Origin: Tannerella sp.
GTDB lineage: Bacteria; Bacteroidota; Bacteroidia; Bacteroidales; Tannerellaceae
DNA: 25,171 bases
Assembly (NCBI GenBank): GCA_031283785.1
Contig: JAITBC010000073.1
Location: 1-25,171, forward strand
Direction of reading: 5' to 3'
The notes under the pieces are model-generated. The model saw only the letters and a program-made list of their open reading frames with translations. It ran no database searches and was not told the DNA's origin. Position 1 is the stretch's first letter. The number at the start of each line of letters is the position of its first letter. Shown here in pieces: positions 15,894-23,161 of the stretch. The translations under genes were made by a program, and so were the position numbers.

Positions 15894-16814
15894 TCATGAA
15901 CGGTGGCGAAAATCGGGAAAAACACCTTCTTTTTTGTATTTTGCAGGTGTATATCCGGTGATCCGACTGAATATCCGGGTGAAATGATACCGGTTGGCAA
16001 ATCCTGTTTTTTCGGCAATTTCATCGATGCTTTGGTTTGAATGTAAAAGGAAAAGACATGCATTTTGAATTCTTTTTTTCTTAATGAAATTTTGCAATGT
16101 TTCGCCGACATATTCTTTGAACAGCCGCGAGAAGGCGTTTGTCGCCATGTTTGCCATGTTTGCCAGCGATTCGTTTGTTAAATCTGTACCGATATTGTTT
16201 TCTATATGACTGATGACCTTAGCGATTCTTACATCCCTTATCGGATATTTCCATTTCTCTTCACCCATGAGGAAAAGCAATTCGCAGATAAGCGACTGTA
16301 TGGTCAGGACGATGGTGAAATTGAATTGCGCTACGTTTTTCGTCAAATAGCTGCGCAGCCGTATTATCTTGTCTTCGAGATATTTATCCATACGAAACGG
16401 ATAGATGCCCGGAGAAACATTGTCGTACGGATATCCTAACGTGAAATGTAAGAATAAATGTTCGATAGCGCCGTTTCTTTGCAGTTCGTCGAGCTGTTTT
16501 TCGTTCGTTTCGGTGATTCGTCCGCCTGTAAGGCGATATCCTTCTTCCGATATTGTATGGTTGTAAAGCCTTGATGAATAATCCGTATTTGGAGCAATCA
16601 AGTATAAGGTGTCCGGCTCCATTTCGTAAACCTGTTGTTTGTATTCCATGAAACCTCCTTTTTGTACATTATTATAAATACGCCAGAATGGGAACGACAG
16701 TTTTTTATGTTCCCAGTTTTTTATCCACCAATAGCGACAACAGTGTATCTCGAGATGAAAGTTGGGAAATGACTGGATAATCTCCGATGGGTCGCCGGTA
16801 TAAATTTTTTCCAT
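15894..16814 (-). CDS. AraC-family transcriptional regulator
   Basis: This 306-residue protein has a C-terminal AraC/XylS DNA-binding domain (about 195-295) with two helix-turn-helix units: the first near 212-232 (LTNESLANMANMATNAFSRLF), the second near 262-283 (SIDEIAEKTGFANRYHFTRIF). The N-terminal 190 residues should be the sensor/dimerisation part; I do not recognise a specific ligand domain beyond a generic cupin-like region. It is divergent from fucI-fucP and 123 bases away, the usual place for a sugar-responsive activator of those genes. L-fucose or a related sugar is therefore the inferred effector. A duplicated ANMANMA stretch in the first HTH is a small oddity. Confidence 0.9.
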   Translation of the reverse strand: MEKIYTGDPSEIIQSFPNFHLEIHCCRYWWIKNWEHKKLSFPFWRIYNNVQKGGFMEYKQQVYEMEPDTLYLIAPNTDYSSRLYNHTISEEGYRLTGGRITETNEKQLDELQRNGAIEHLFLHFTLGYPYDNVSPGIYPFRMDKYLEDKIIRLRSYLTKNVAQFNFTIVLTIQSLICELLFLMGEEKWKYPIRDVRIAKVISHIENNIGTDLTNESLANMANMATNAFSRLFKEYVGETLQNFIKKKRIQNACLFLLHSNQSIDEIAEKTGFANRYHFTRIFSRITGYTPAKYKKEGVFPDFRHRS

Positions 16815-16839
16815 ATTATTAAATGTTGAATGTTTATTT

Positions 16840-16867
16840 TGGATACAAAGATATATAAATCGGATAT
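16840..16867. promoter_or_regulatory. Candidate AraC-type operator: GGATA direct repeats 21 bases apart
   Basis: GGATA occurs at 16841-16845 and again at 16862-16866, exactly 21 bases (two helical turns) apart, and a third copy lies at 16900-16904. AraC-family activators often bind direct half-sites with this spacing next to the -35 region. The second copy abuts the -33 element of the fucI promoter. Short A/T-rich repeats can arise by chance, so this is tentative. Confidence 0.3.
16846..16853 (-). promoter_or_regulatory. Possible -7 box of the araC-type gene
   Basis: On the minus strand TATCTTTG matches TAnnTTTG and lies 31 bases before the start codon. No TTTG is present at the -33 position, so the promoter may be weak or need an activator. 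It overlaps the proposed operator repeats of the divergent region. Confidence 0.45.
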
Positions 16868-16897
16868 TTTGAGATTGTTTATTGTTTCATATTTTTG
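16868..16897 (+). promoter_or_regulatory. Promoter of the fucI-fucP operon
   Basis: TTTG (16868-16871) and TATTTTTG (16890-16897) are separated by 18 bases, close to the Bacteroidota consensus spacing. Transcription should begin around 16904, giving a leader of about 35 bases before the chosen start at 16938. This promoter position also argues against the upstream start at 16830. Confidence 0.6.
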
Positions 16898-16937
16898 CAG
16901 GATAAATAAACATTATTCATTTTTAATATTAATACTG

Positions 16938-18725
16938 ATGAAAACAAAAAGATTTCAGGGCGATTGGCCTAAGATAGGTATTCGTCCGATAATAGACGGC
17001 CGTATGGGCGGCGTTCGCGAATCGCTTGAGGCACAGACGATGAACATGGCAAGAAGTGTTGTGGAGTTGCTTACGGACCGGATAAAATATCCGGATGGCA
17101 CGCCTGTACGGTGTGTGATAGCGGATTCTACCATTGGCCGGGTGGCGGAAAGTGCGGCATGCGCCGAAAAATTCAAGAAGGAAAATGTAGGTGTGACGAT
17201 AACGGTGACGCCTTGCTGGTGTTATGGTAGCGAGACAATGGATATGGACTCGCATACGGTAAAAGCAGTATGGGGATTTAACGGCACGGAGCGTCCCGGC
17301 GCCGTTTATCTGGCTGCCGTTCTGGCTGCTCATGCGCAAAAAGGGTTGCCGGCATTCGGAATATACGGGCATGACGTGCAGGATATGACGGATACGAGCA
17401 TACCTTGTGATGTGGAGGAGAAGTTGCTTCGCTTTACACGTGCGGCAATGACTGTTGCGATTATGCGCGGCAAGTCGTATCTGTCTGTCGGGGCGGTGTG
17501 TATGGGTATCGCCGGTTCGGTTGTTAATACCGATTTTTTCGAAGATTATCTGGGTATGCGTTGCGAAGGGATTGATGAAGTGGAGATTATTCGCCGGATG
17601 ACGTTAGGCATATACGATAAGGAAGAATATGAACAGGCGCTGGCATGGGCGAAAGCTAATTGTAAAGAATATGAGGATATTTGTAACCGTCCGGATTTGC
17701 AGAAAGACCGTGCCGGGAAAGATGCCGACTGGGAATTTGTCGTGAAGATGACGCTTATTGTCCGCGATTTGATGATCGGAAATCCGAAGTTGAAAGAGTT
17801 GGGTTTCGGGGAAGAATCGTTGGGACATAACGCGATTGCCGGCGGCTTCCAGGGACAACGCCAATGGACGGATTTTTATCCGAACGGAGATTTTACGGAA
17901 GCTATTATGAACTCATCTTTCGACTGGACAGGTATTCGCCAACCGTTTGTGCTGGCAACCGAGAATGATGCGTTGAACGGAACGGCTATGTTATTCGGTT
18001 ATTTGCTGACAAATACGGCGCAGGTGTTTGCCGATGTTCGTACTTACTGGAGTCCGGAATCAATAGAGCGTGTTGCCGGTAAAAAACCGGAAGGTAGAGC
18101 GGCGAATGGCGTTATTCATTTGATCAACTCCGGTGCGGCTTCGCTCGACGGTTCTGCCCGTCAAAACGATAAAGACGGAAATCCCGCCATGAAGCCCTTC
18201 TGGGAAATCAGCGAAGCGGAAGCGCAAGCCTGTTTGGACGCTACAAGCTGGGTGCCGGCTAATCGCGAATATTTCAGAGGCGGCGGTTTTTCTTCAAAGT
18301 TCCTGACGCGCCAGGGTATGCCTTGTACGATGGTACGCCTTAACTTAGTGAAAGGTTTAGGCCCGGTATTGCAGATAGCCGAAGGCTGGACCGTCGAACT
18401 TGATCAGGATGTGCACCGGATTCTGGATGATCGTACGGATAAAGGCTGGCCGACAACATGGTTCGCACCGCGCCTGAATGATACGGATACATTCAAAGAT
18501 GTATATTCCGTTATGAATAACTGGGGGGCAAACCACGGGTCAATCAGTTGCGGGCATATCGGAGCGGATTTGATAACGTTGGCTTCTATGCTGAGAATAC
18601 CGGTTTGTATGCATAACGTCGACGAGAAAAAGATTTTCCGCCCAGCCGCATGGAACGCCTTCGGTATGGATAAGGAAAATGCAGACTATCGCGCTTGTCG
18701 GACTTATGGCTCCTTATATAAATGA
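16938..18725 (+). CDS. fucI: L-fucose isomerase
   Basis: This 595-residue enzyme interconverts L-fucose and L-fuculose in the cytoplasm and typically also accepts D-arabinose. Length and sequence match E. coli FucI (591). Catalytic and metal-binding residues are present with the same spacing as E. coli Glu337, Asp361 and His528: Glu342 in ATEND, Asp366 in FADVRTYW and His533 in [11 protein letters not shown]. The reading frame is open from 16830, but the first 36 codons encode an A/T-rich, unconserved stretch that overlaps the promoter. [14 protein letters not shown] at 16938 is the natural N-terminus. It is followed after 24 bases by the permease gene. No fuculokinase or fuculose-phosphate aldolase gene is in the window. 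Confidence 0.96.
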   Translation: MKTKRFQGDWPKIGIRPIIDGRMGGVRESLEAQTMNMARSVVELLTDRIKYPDGTPVRCVIADSTIGRVAESAACAEKFKKENVGVTITVTPCWCYGSETMDMDSHTVKAVWGFNGTERPGAVYLAAVLAAHAQKGLPAFGIYGHDVQDMTDTSIPCDVEEKLLRFTRAAMTVAIMRGKSYLSVGAVCMGIAGSVVNTDFFEDYLGMRCEGIDEVEIIRRMTLGIYDKEEYEQALAWAKANCKEYEDICNRPDLQKDRAGKDADWEFVVKMTLIVRDLMIGNPKLKELGFGEESLGHNAIAGGFQGQRQWTDFYPNGDFTEAIMNSSFDWTGIRQPFVLATENDALNGTAMLFGYLLTNTAQVFADVRTYWSPESIERVAGKKPEGRAANGVIHLINSGAASLDGSARQNDKDGNPAMKPFWEISEAEAQACLDATSWVPANREYFRGGGFSSKFLTRQGMPCTMVRLNLVKGLGPVLQIAEGWTVELDQDVHRILDDRTDKGWPTTWFAPRLNDTDTFKDVYSVMNNWGANHGSISCGHIGADLITLASMLRIPVCMHNVDEKKIFRPAAWNAFGMDKENADYRACRTYGSLYK

Positions 18726-18749
18726 GATTAGAAATCAAATAACGCATAC

Positions 18750-20051
18750 ATGAAAACGCAAAAAAATACAATTATACCGGAGAGGATGATTTTTCCCTTC
18801 ATTCTGGTTACTTCTCTTTTTGCTTTATGGGGATTTGCGAATGATATAACAAACCCTATGGTGGCAGCATTTAAGAATATATTATTGATAACAAATTTCG
18901 AGAGTTCGCTTGTTCAGTTTGCTTTTTATGGAGGGTATTGTTTTATGGCAATTCCGGCTGCAATTTTCATAAGAAAATTTAATTATAAAAAAGGGATTCT
19001 TATCGGGTTAGCGCTATATTCGGCAGGCTGTTTTCTTTTTCTTCCTGCAGGGAATGCGATGGCGTTCTGGGCGTTCCTGATAGCTTATTTTATTATGACA
19101 TGCGGTCTGGCATTTCTCGAAACGACATCAAACCCTTATATCCTTTCTATGGGGCCGGAGGAGACTGCTACGCGCCGGCTTAATTTTGCACAGGCATTTA
19201 ATCCGATGGGATCGCTGACGGGTATGCTCATTGCCAAAGAATTGATACTTGCTCGATTGAATCCTGCGATGGAAAAAGAACGTGTCGCACTGCAACGATC
19301 CGATCCGGACGCTTTTGCAATCATGCAAAAAGCCGATTTGGATGTTGTGAGCGGGCCTTATCTTATATTGGGGATTGTTGTATTTGTATTTTTTGTAGTG
19401 TTTTTAATGTCGAAACTTCCGCAGAATGCATCCGGTGGTAGCGAGGCGGAGGGGAATATATCGTCTACATTTAAGCGCCTTTTGCGAAACAGACAGTATG
19501 TCACTTCGGTAATTGCCCAGGTGTTTTATGTCGGCGTTCAGATTATGGTATGGACATTTATCATACAATATGCTGAAAATGAGTTGAAAATGGCAAAATC
19601 GACGGCGCAGGGATACAATATGGTGGCGATGGCGATTTTTGTTTCCAGCCGGTTCATCTGTACGTTCCTGTTGAAATATTTCAGGCCGAGCCTGTTACTT
19701 TTAACATTAGCGATTGGAGGCGCCGGCTTTACGTTAGGAGCTATTTTCATTAAAGGGATATTCGGACTTTACAGTCTTGTCGCTATTTCAGCCTGTATGT
19801 CGCTGATGTTCCCCACGATATATGGTATTGCATTGAAGGGGCTTGGTGATGACGCCAAACTTGGTTCGGCCGGGCTTATACTGGCTATCGGAGGCGGATG
19901 CCTGATGCCTCCCATGCAAGGATTATTGATAGACAAAGCCGTCTGGTTTGAATGTTTATCATCCGTCAGGATATCGTTTGTCTTGCCGTTACTCTGTTTT
20001 GTTGTAATAGCACTGTATGGATACAGGACATACCGGTATTCAAAAATATAA
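18750..20051 (+). CDS. fucP: L-fucose:H+ symporter, major facilitator superfamily
   Basis: This 433-residue, 12-helix inner-membrane transporter belongs to the FucP group of the MFS. Conserved parts are SLFALWGFANDITNPM in helix 1 and GLAFLETTSNPY (Glu124), matching the E. coli FucP Glu135 region needed for transport. The E. coli proton-site Asp46 aligns with Asn35, while an Asp (Asp32) lies three residues earlier at the position of E. coli Asn43. A shift of the acidic residue along the same helix is likely and may be typical of Bacteroidales members. It is co-transcribed with fucI. Glucose/galactose transport (GluP-like) is an alternative, but the neighbour makes fucose the best guess. Confidence 0.92.
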   Translation: MKTQKNTIIPERMIFPFILVTSLFALWGFANDITNPMVAAFKNILLITNFESSLVQFAFYGGYCFMAIPAAIFIRKFNYKKGILIGLALYSAGCFLFLPAGNAMAFWAFLIAYFIMTCGLAFLETTSNPYILSMGPEETATRRLNFAQAFNPMGSLTGMLIAKELILARLNPAMEKERVALQRSDPDAFAIMQKADLDVVSGPYLILGIVVFVFFVVFLMSKLPQNASGGSEAEGNISSTFKRLLRNRQYVTSVIAQVFYVGVQIMVWTFIIQYAENELKMAKSTAQGYNMVAMAIFVSSRFICTFLLKYFRPSLLLLTLAIGGAGFTLGAIFIKGIFGLYSLVAISACMSLMFPTIYGIALKGLGDDAKLGSAGLILAIGGGCLMPPMQGLLIDKAVWFECLSSVRISFVLPLLCFVVIALYGYRTYRYSKI

Positions 20052-20098
20052 CAGCAGCATATGAATTTTGAGAAGTTTTTTATGCGGGAAAAATGATG

Positions 20099-20143
20099 AA
20101 AAAAAGAGGCTGCGCCGATATTAGGAGCAGCCTCTTAGTTTTA
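20099..20143. terminator. Bidirectional intrinsic terminator between fucP and tsf
   Basis: A perfect 10-pair stem (20104-20113 with 20127-20136) encloses a 13-base loop. On the minus strand the stem is followed by seven Ts (complement of 20099-20105), a strong terminator for the ribosomal operon. On the plus strand the stem is followed by AGTTTTAG, weaker but adequate for fucP. The position midway between the two convergent stop codons fits a shared terminator. Confidence 0.85.
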
Positions 20144-20159
20144 GAGGTTAATATTTTTT

Positions 20160-20984
20160 TCAGTCGACGTTCAGTGTAACACGTTTGAACGACGTTGTCG
20201 TTAAATCTTTGTCCTGTTGTTTAAGATATTGCTCAATCGTCAGTTTTGAATCTTTCACAAATTCCTGTTGTAAAAGAGTACTCTCTTTAAAAAATTTCTG
20301 AAGAGCGCCTTCTGCAATTTTATCGAGAATATTTTCCGGTTTACCGGCCTGACGGGCTTTATCACGGGCTATTTCCTTTTCCGTATCAATAATCTTCTGA
20401 GGAATATCTGCCGGAGTGATAGAAACCGGATTCATCGCTGCGACCTGCATTGCCACATCGCGTTTTACCTGACGTTCGGCATCTTTGTTGAACGCGACAA
20501 TCGTAGCCAGTTTATTTCCCGGATGGATATATGAAATCGTAGCGGCATCCGTCACAAATTCGTAGAATCCAAGTTCCATTTTTTCTCCAGTAACGCCTAT
20601 ACGGTCGGTAATATGGTTTTCAACTGTACGACCATCGCTAAGCGTCAAAGCAAGAAGTTCTTCTTTTGATGCCGGTTTCTTTGCCATAGCGAGGTCGAGG
20701 AAACTTTGTGTCATTGCTATGAAATCGGCGTTTTTCGCCACGAAATCGGTTTCGCATTTTACTGCTACGATAGCTGCAAAGTTACCGTTTTCAGTTGCTA
20801 AAACGCAACCTTCCGACGCTTCGCGGTCGGAACGTTTTGCGGCAACAGCCTGACCTTTTTTGCGGATTATTTCCATTGCTTTTTCGAAGTCGTTACCGGC
20901 TTCTTCCAGAGCATTCTTACAATCCATCATACCTGCACCGCTCATTTTACGCAATTTTGTTATATCTGCTAATGTTACTGCCAT
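20160..20984 (-). CDS. tsf: Translation elongation factor Ts
   Basis: This 274-residue protein is the nucleotide exchange factor for EF-Tu. The N-terminal UBA-like domain (about 3-45; LADITKLRKMSGAGMMDCKNAL) and the EF-Tu contact motif TDFV (79-82, in CETDFVAKN) are clear. The remaining core and C-terminal parts match bacterial EF-Ts. It lies 95 bases downstream of rpsB, the conserved order in bacteria. That gap contains a strong hairpin but no obvious Bacteroidota promoter, so transcription probably continues from the rplM promoter. Confidence 0.98.
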   Translation of the reverse strand: MAVTLADITKLRKMSGAGMMDCKNALEEAGNDFEKAMEIIRKKGQAVAAKRSDREASEGCVLATENGNFAAIVAVKCETDFVAKNADFIAMTQSFLDLAMAKKPASKEELLALTLSDGRTVENHITDRIGVTGEKMELGFYEFVTDAATISYIHPGNKLATIVAFNKDAERQVKRDVAMQVAAMNPVSITPADIPQKIIDTEKEIARDKARQAGKPENILDKIAEGALQKFFKESTLLQQEFVKDSKLTIEQYLKQQDKDLTTTSFKRVTLNVD

Positions 20985-21021
20985 AATGTATATTTTTTTT
21001 ATTATTGTGTTGATAATTTTT

Positions 21022-21056
21022 GCCGTATATTAGATTAATGTACGCATATATACGGC
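21022..21056 (-). other. Hairpin in the rpsB-tsf gap
   Basis: A perfect 9-pair inverted repeat (21022-21030 with 21048-21056) encloses 17 bases. On the transcribed minus strand the stem is followed by As, not Us, so it does not look like a terminator. It may stabilise the mRNA, act as a processing site or adjust the rpsB-to-tsf ratio. Only base pairing supports this. Confidence 0.4.
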
Positions 21057-21079
21057 TTTCCCGGATAAAATGTAATTCT

Positions 21080-21916
21080 TTAGTCTCCTTCGGAAAAATC
21101 TGCTACATCCGTCAGTTCCTCTTTTACTTCTTCCGATAGTGTTTCATCCGATTTTTTTGCTCGCATTTTCCGTTCGCGTTTAGGAACGACTTCTGTTTCT
21201 TCGCCGTCATCTTTATTTGTACGTTCGGCTTTTCCTTCCTGTATACCTTCGTGAATAGCTTTACAAAGCGTACCTAAAATCAGTTCCACTGATTTTGTAG
21301 CGTCATCATTTGCCGGAATCGCAAAATCGACGGTTGAGGGATCGGAGTTCGTGTCGACCATACCGAATACGGGTATACCCAGTCGATTTGCTTCACGAAC
21401 GGCAATATGTTCCTTCATTATGTCGACGACGAACAATGCGGAGGGCAGACGGTTCAGGTCGGCGATAGAACCGAGGTTTTTTTCTAATTTCGCACGTTGA
21501 CGTGTGATTTGCAACTTTTCTCTTTTCGAAAGATTATCAAATGTACCGTCGGTAGCCATTCTGTCGATCGTCGACATTTTCTTTACAGCCTTACGGATTG
21601 TCGGGAAGTTTGTCAGCATACCACCCGGCCAACGTTCGATAACATAAGGCATATTAACGGAAGTAGCCATATCGGCTACAATCTGCTTCGCCTGTTTTTT
21701 AGTAGCGACAAACAGGATTTTGCGTCCCGATTTAGCAAGATTTTTCATCGCTTCCGCCGCTTCATCTATTTTAGCAACTGTTTTGTATAAATCAATGATA
21801 TGAATACCATTACGCTCCATAAAAATATAAGGAGCCATTGCAGGATTCCATTTACTTTTTAAGTGCCCGAAATGAACACCTGCCTCTAATAACTGTTCAA
21901 AACTTACTCTTGACAT
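21080..21916 (-). CDS. rpsB: 30S ribosomal protein S2
   Basis: This 278-residue protein starts at MSRVSFEQLLEAGVHFGHL, the standard S2 N-terminus. The frame is open 15 codons further upstream (to 21961), but that stretch is Lys/Asn-rich, unconserved and overlaps the leader, so 21916 is the start. The body has HIIDLYKT, RWPGGMLTNF and FGMVDTNSDP, all S2 landmarks. The C-terminal 50 or so residues form a charged extension rich in Glu, Lys and Asp, common in Bacteroidales S2. It is third in the operon rplM-rpsI-rpsB-tsf. Confidence 0.98.
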   Translation of the reverse strand: MSRVSFEQLLEAGVHFGHLKSKWNPAMAPYIFMERNGIHIIDLYKTVAKIDEAAEAMKNLAKSGRKILFVATKKQAKQIVADMATSVNMPYVIERWPGGMLTNFPTIRKAVKKMSTIDRMATDGTFDNLSKREKLQITRQRAKLEKNLGSIADLNRLPSALFVVDIMKEHIAVREANRLGIPVFGMVDTNSDPSTVDFAIPANDDATKSVELILGTLCKAIHEGIQEGKAERTNKDDGEETEVVPKRERKMRAKKSDETLSEEVKEELTDVADFSEGD

Positions 21917-21966
21917 TTTTTTGTTTTTTAATTGTTTACATTCTTTTTTGTTAAACACCAACCGAC

Positions 21967-21979
21967 CGGTAGTTTACCG
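21967..21979 (-). other. Small hairpin in the leader between rpsI and rpsB
   Basis: The 139-base gap between rpsI and rpsB contains CGGTA-AAC-TACCG on the minus strand, a 5-pair stem with a 3-base loop, about 50 bases before the S2 start. S2 mRNAs in several phyla carry autoregulatory leaders. Whether this is one cannot be decided from a single sequence. No convincing promoter is visible in the gap. Confidence 0.25.
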
Positions 21980-22055
21980 ACATTCCATACATGCAGAAAA
22001 AATCCGGGCGATTTAGATACTAAACATAATTTTACATGCAAGAAACCCATAAATA

Positions 22056-22442
22056 CTAACGTTTACTGAACTGGAATCTCTTGCGGGCTTTCGGTCTTCC
22101 CGGCTTTTTGCGTTCTACCGCACGAGGGTCGCGGGTTGTGAAGCCTTCCGCCTTCAATACCGGTTTGGTACCCGGATCAATTTTTATCAAAGCGCGGGTA
22201 ATCGCCAAACGGGTCGCCTCGGATTGTCCTTTGAAACCGCCGCCGAACAAATTAACTTTTATGTCATACTGTTCTGTTATGTTCAGGGTGTTCAACGGTT
22301 GCTTCACAACATACTGAAGGATTGTCGAGGGGAAATAATTTTCCAAATCACGCTTGTTGATTGTGATCTTGCCGCTGCCTTTTGTTAAATAAACACGGGC
22401 TACGGCTGCTTTACGTCGTCCTATTGCATTTACAACTTCCAT
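22056..22442 (-). CDS. rpsI: 30S ribosomal protein S9
   Basis: This 128-residue protein shows the S9 hallmarks: IGRRKAAVARVYL at the N-terminus, FGGGFKGQSEATRLAITRAL in the centre, and the basic C-terminal tail ending KRFQFSKR, whose last Arg reaches the P-site tRNA in ribosomes. It starts 5 bases after the rplM stop codon, so the two are translationally coupled, as in most bacteria. Confidence 0.98.
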   Translation of the reverse strand: MEVVNAIGRRKAAVARVYLTKGSGKITINKRDLENYFPSTILQYVVKQPLNTLNITEQYDIKVNLFGGGFKGQSEATRLAITRALIKIDPGTKPVLKAEGFTTRDPRAVERKKPGRPKARKRFQFSKR

Positions 22443-22447
22443 AATAA

Positions 22448-22903
22448 TTATTTAAGTGAATTTATATCTAACGTTTTAGGTTGTTGCGCCTCGTGTTTAT
22501 GCTCGCTGCCTCCGTATACATACAGATTCTTGAGCAGTTTGGCTCCCAGCTTGTTTTTGGGTAACATACCCTTTACGACTTTGCGGAACAGGCGGTCTTC
22601 ACCTTTTTCTTTTAATTGAGCGGGAGTGATTTCTTTTTGTCCGCCCGGATAACCGGAAAACCTCAGGTATATACGGTCATCCCACTTCTTTCCCGTTAAA
22701 ACGGCTTTATCTGCATTGACAATAATTACATTATCCCCGCAATCAACGTGCGGAGTAAAGTTAGGCTTGTATTTCCCGCGTAAAAGCTTTGCCACTTTTG
22801 AGCCTATACGTCCTAAATGCTGACCTGTTGCATCTACTACAACCCATTCTTTATTTACAGTTGCCTTGTTTGCAGATATGGTCCTATAACTTAAAGTATC
22901 CAC
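22448..22903 (-). CDS. rplM: 50S ribosomal protein L13
   Basis: This 151-residue protein matches L13 throughout: WVVVDATGQHLGRIGSKVAKLLRGK near the N-terminus, GDNVIIVNADKAVLTGKKW in the middle, and VVKGMLPKNKLG followed by LYVYGGSEHKHEAQQP toward the end. It is the first gene of the ribosomal operon and is preceded by a leader of about 95 bases and a strong promoter. Confidence 0.98.
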   Translation of the reverse strand: MDTLSYRTISANKATVNKEWVVVDATGQHLGRIGSKVAKLLRGKYKPNFTPHVDCGDNVIIVNADKAVLTGKKWDDRIYLRFSGYPGGQKEITPAQLKEKGEDRLFRKVVKGMLPKNKLGAKLLKNLYVYGGSEHKHEAQQPKTLDINSLK

Positions 22904-22998
22904 TGCTTGAATTTTTTTTAAATAGTTAATTAATAGTTATTTACACGCCTTCCGGTATTCTGCACTACGGGCATGTTGATGCAAAAACACAGTAAAAC
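22904..22998 (-). promoter_or_regulatory. 5' leader of rplM with a stem, candidate ribosomal-protein leader
   Basis: Between the predicted transcription start (near 22998) and the L13 start codon the minus strand can form a 7-pair stem (22970-22976 with 22943-22949, one G-U pair) around a 20-base region. After it comes an A/T-rich stretch up to the start codon. Ribosomal operons are often autoregulated through such leaders. Structure is seen; regulation is inference. Confidence 0.4.
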
Positions 22999-23004
22999 GG
23001 CTTG

Positions 23005-23035
23005 CAAAGGTACTGCTTTTGTTTGTATAAACAAA
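23005..23035 (-). promoter_or_regulatory. Promoter of the rplM-rpsI-rpsB-tsf operon
   Basis: On the minus strand TTTG (23035-23032), a 19-base spacer and TACCTTTG (23012-23005) match the Bacteroidota consensus exactly. The region between this promoter and the divergent one at 23097 is T-rich and has no other clear signal. Confidence 0.85.
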
Positions 23036-23096
23036 AATTTCCTGTCTTTTTTCGGTAAAAAAATGAGTTTCCGGTGTGTTTTTTCCTGTCGTACAC

Positions 23097-23126
23097 TTGA
23101 AAATCCGGTTTTTTCGAGTATTTTTG
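23097..23126 (+). promoter_or_regulatory. Promoter of the M81 peptidase-like gene
   Basis: TTG (23097-23099), a 19-base spacer and TATTTTTG (23119-23126) match the Bacteroidota consensus. The -7 box ends 35 bases before the start codon. It points away from the ribosomal promoter, giving a compact divergent promoter pair. Confidence 0.75.
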
Positions 23127-23161
23127 TGCCGGATAGATAATCAATAAACATTAAATGACTT

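Noticed and set aside
16830..16937. An N-terminal extension of 36 residues on FucI
   Set aside because: The extension overlaps the predicted fucI promoter, is unlike FucI N-termini, and the known N-terminus begins at the Met encoded at 16938.
21917..21961. A 15-residue N-terminal extension on ribosomal protein S2
   Set aside because: The stretch is Lys/Asn-rich and unconserved, whereas MSRVSFEQLLEAGVHFGHL is the normal S2 start.
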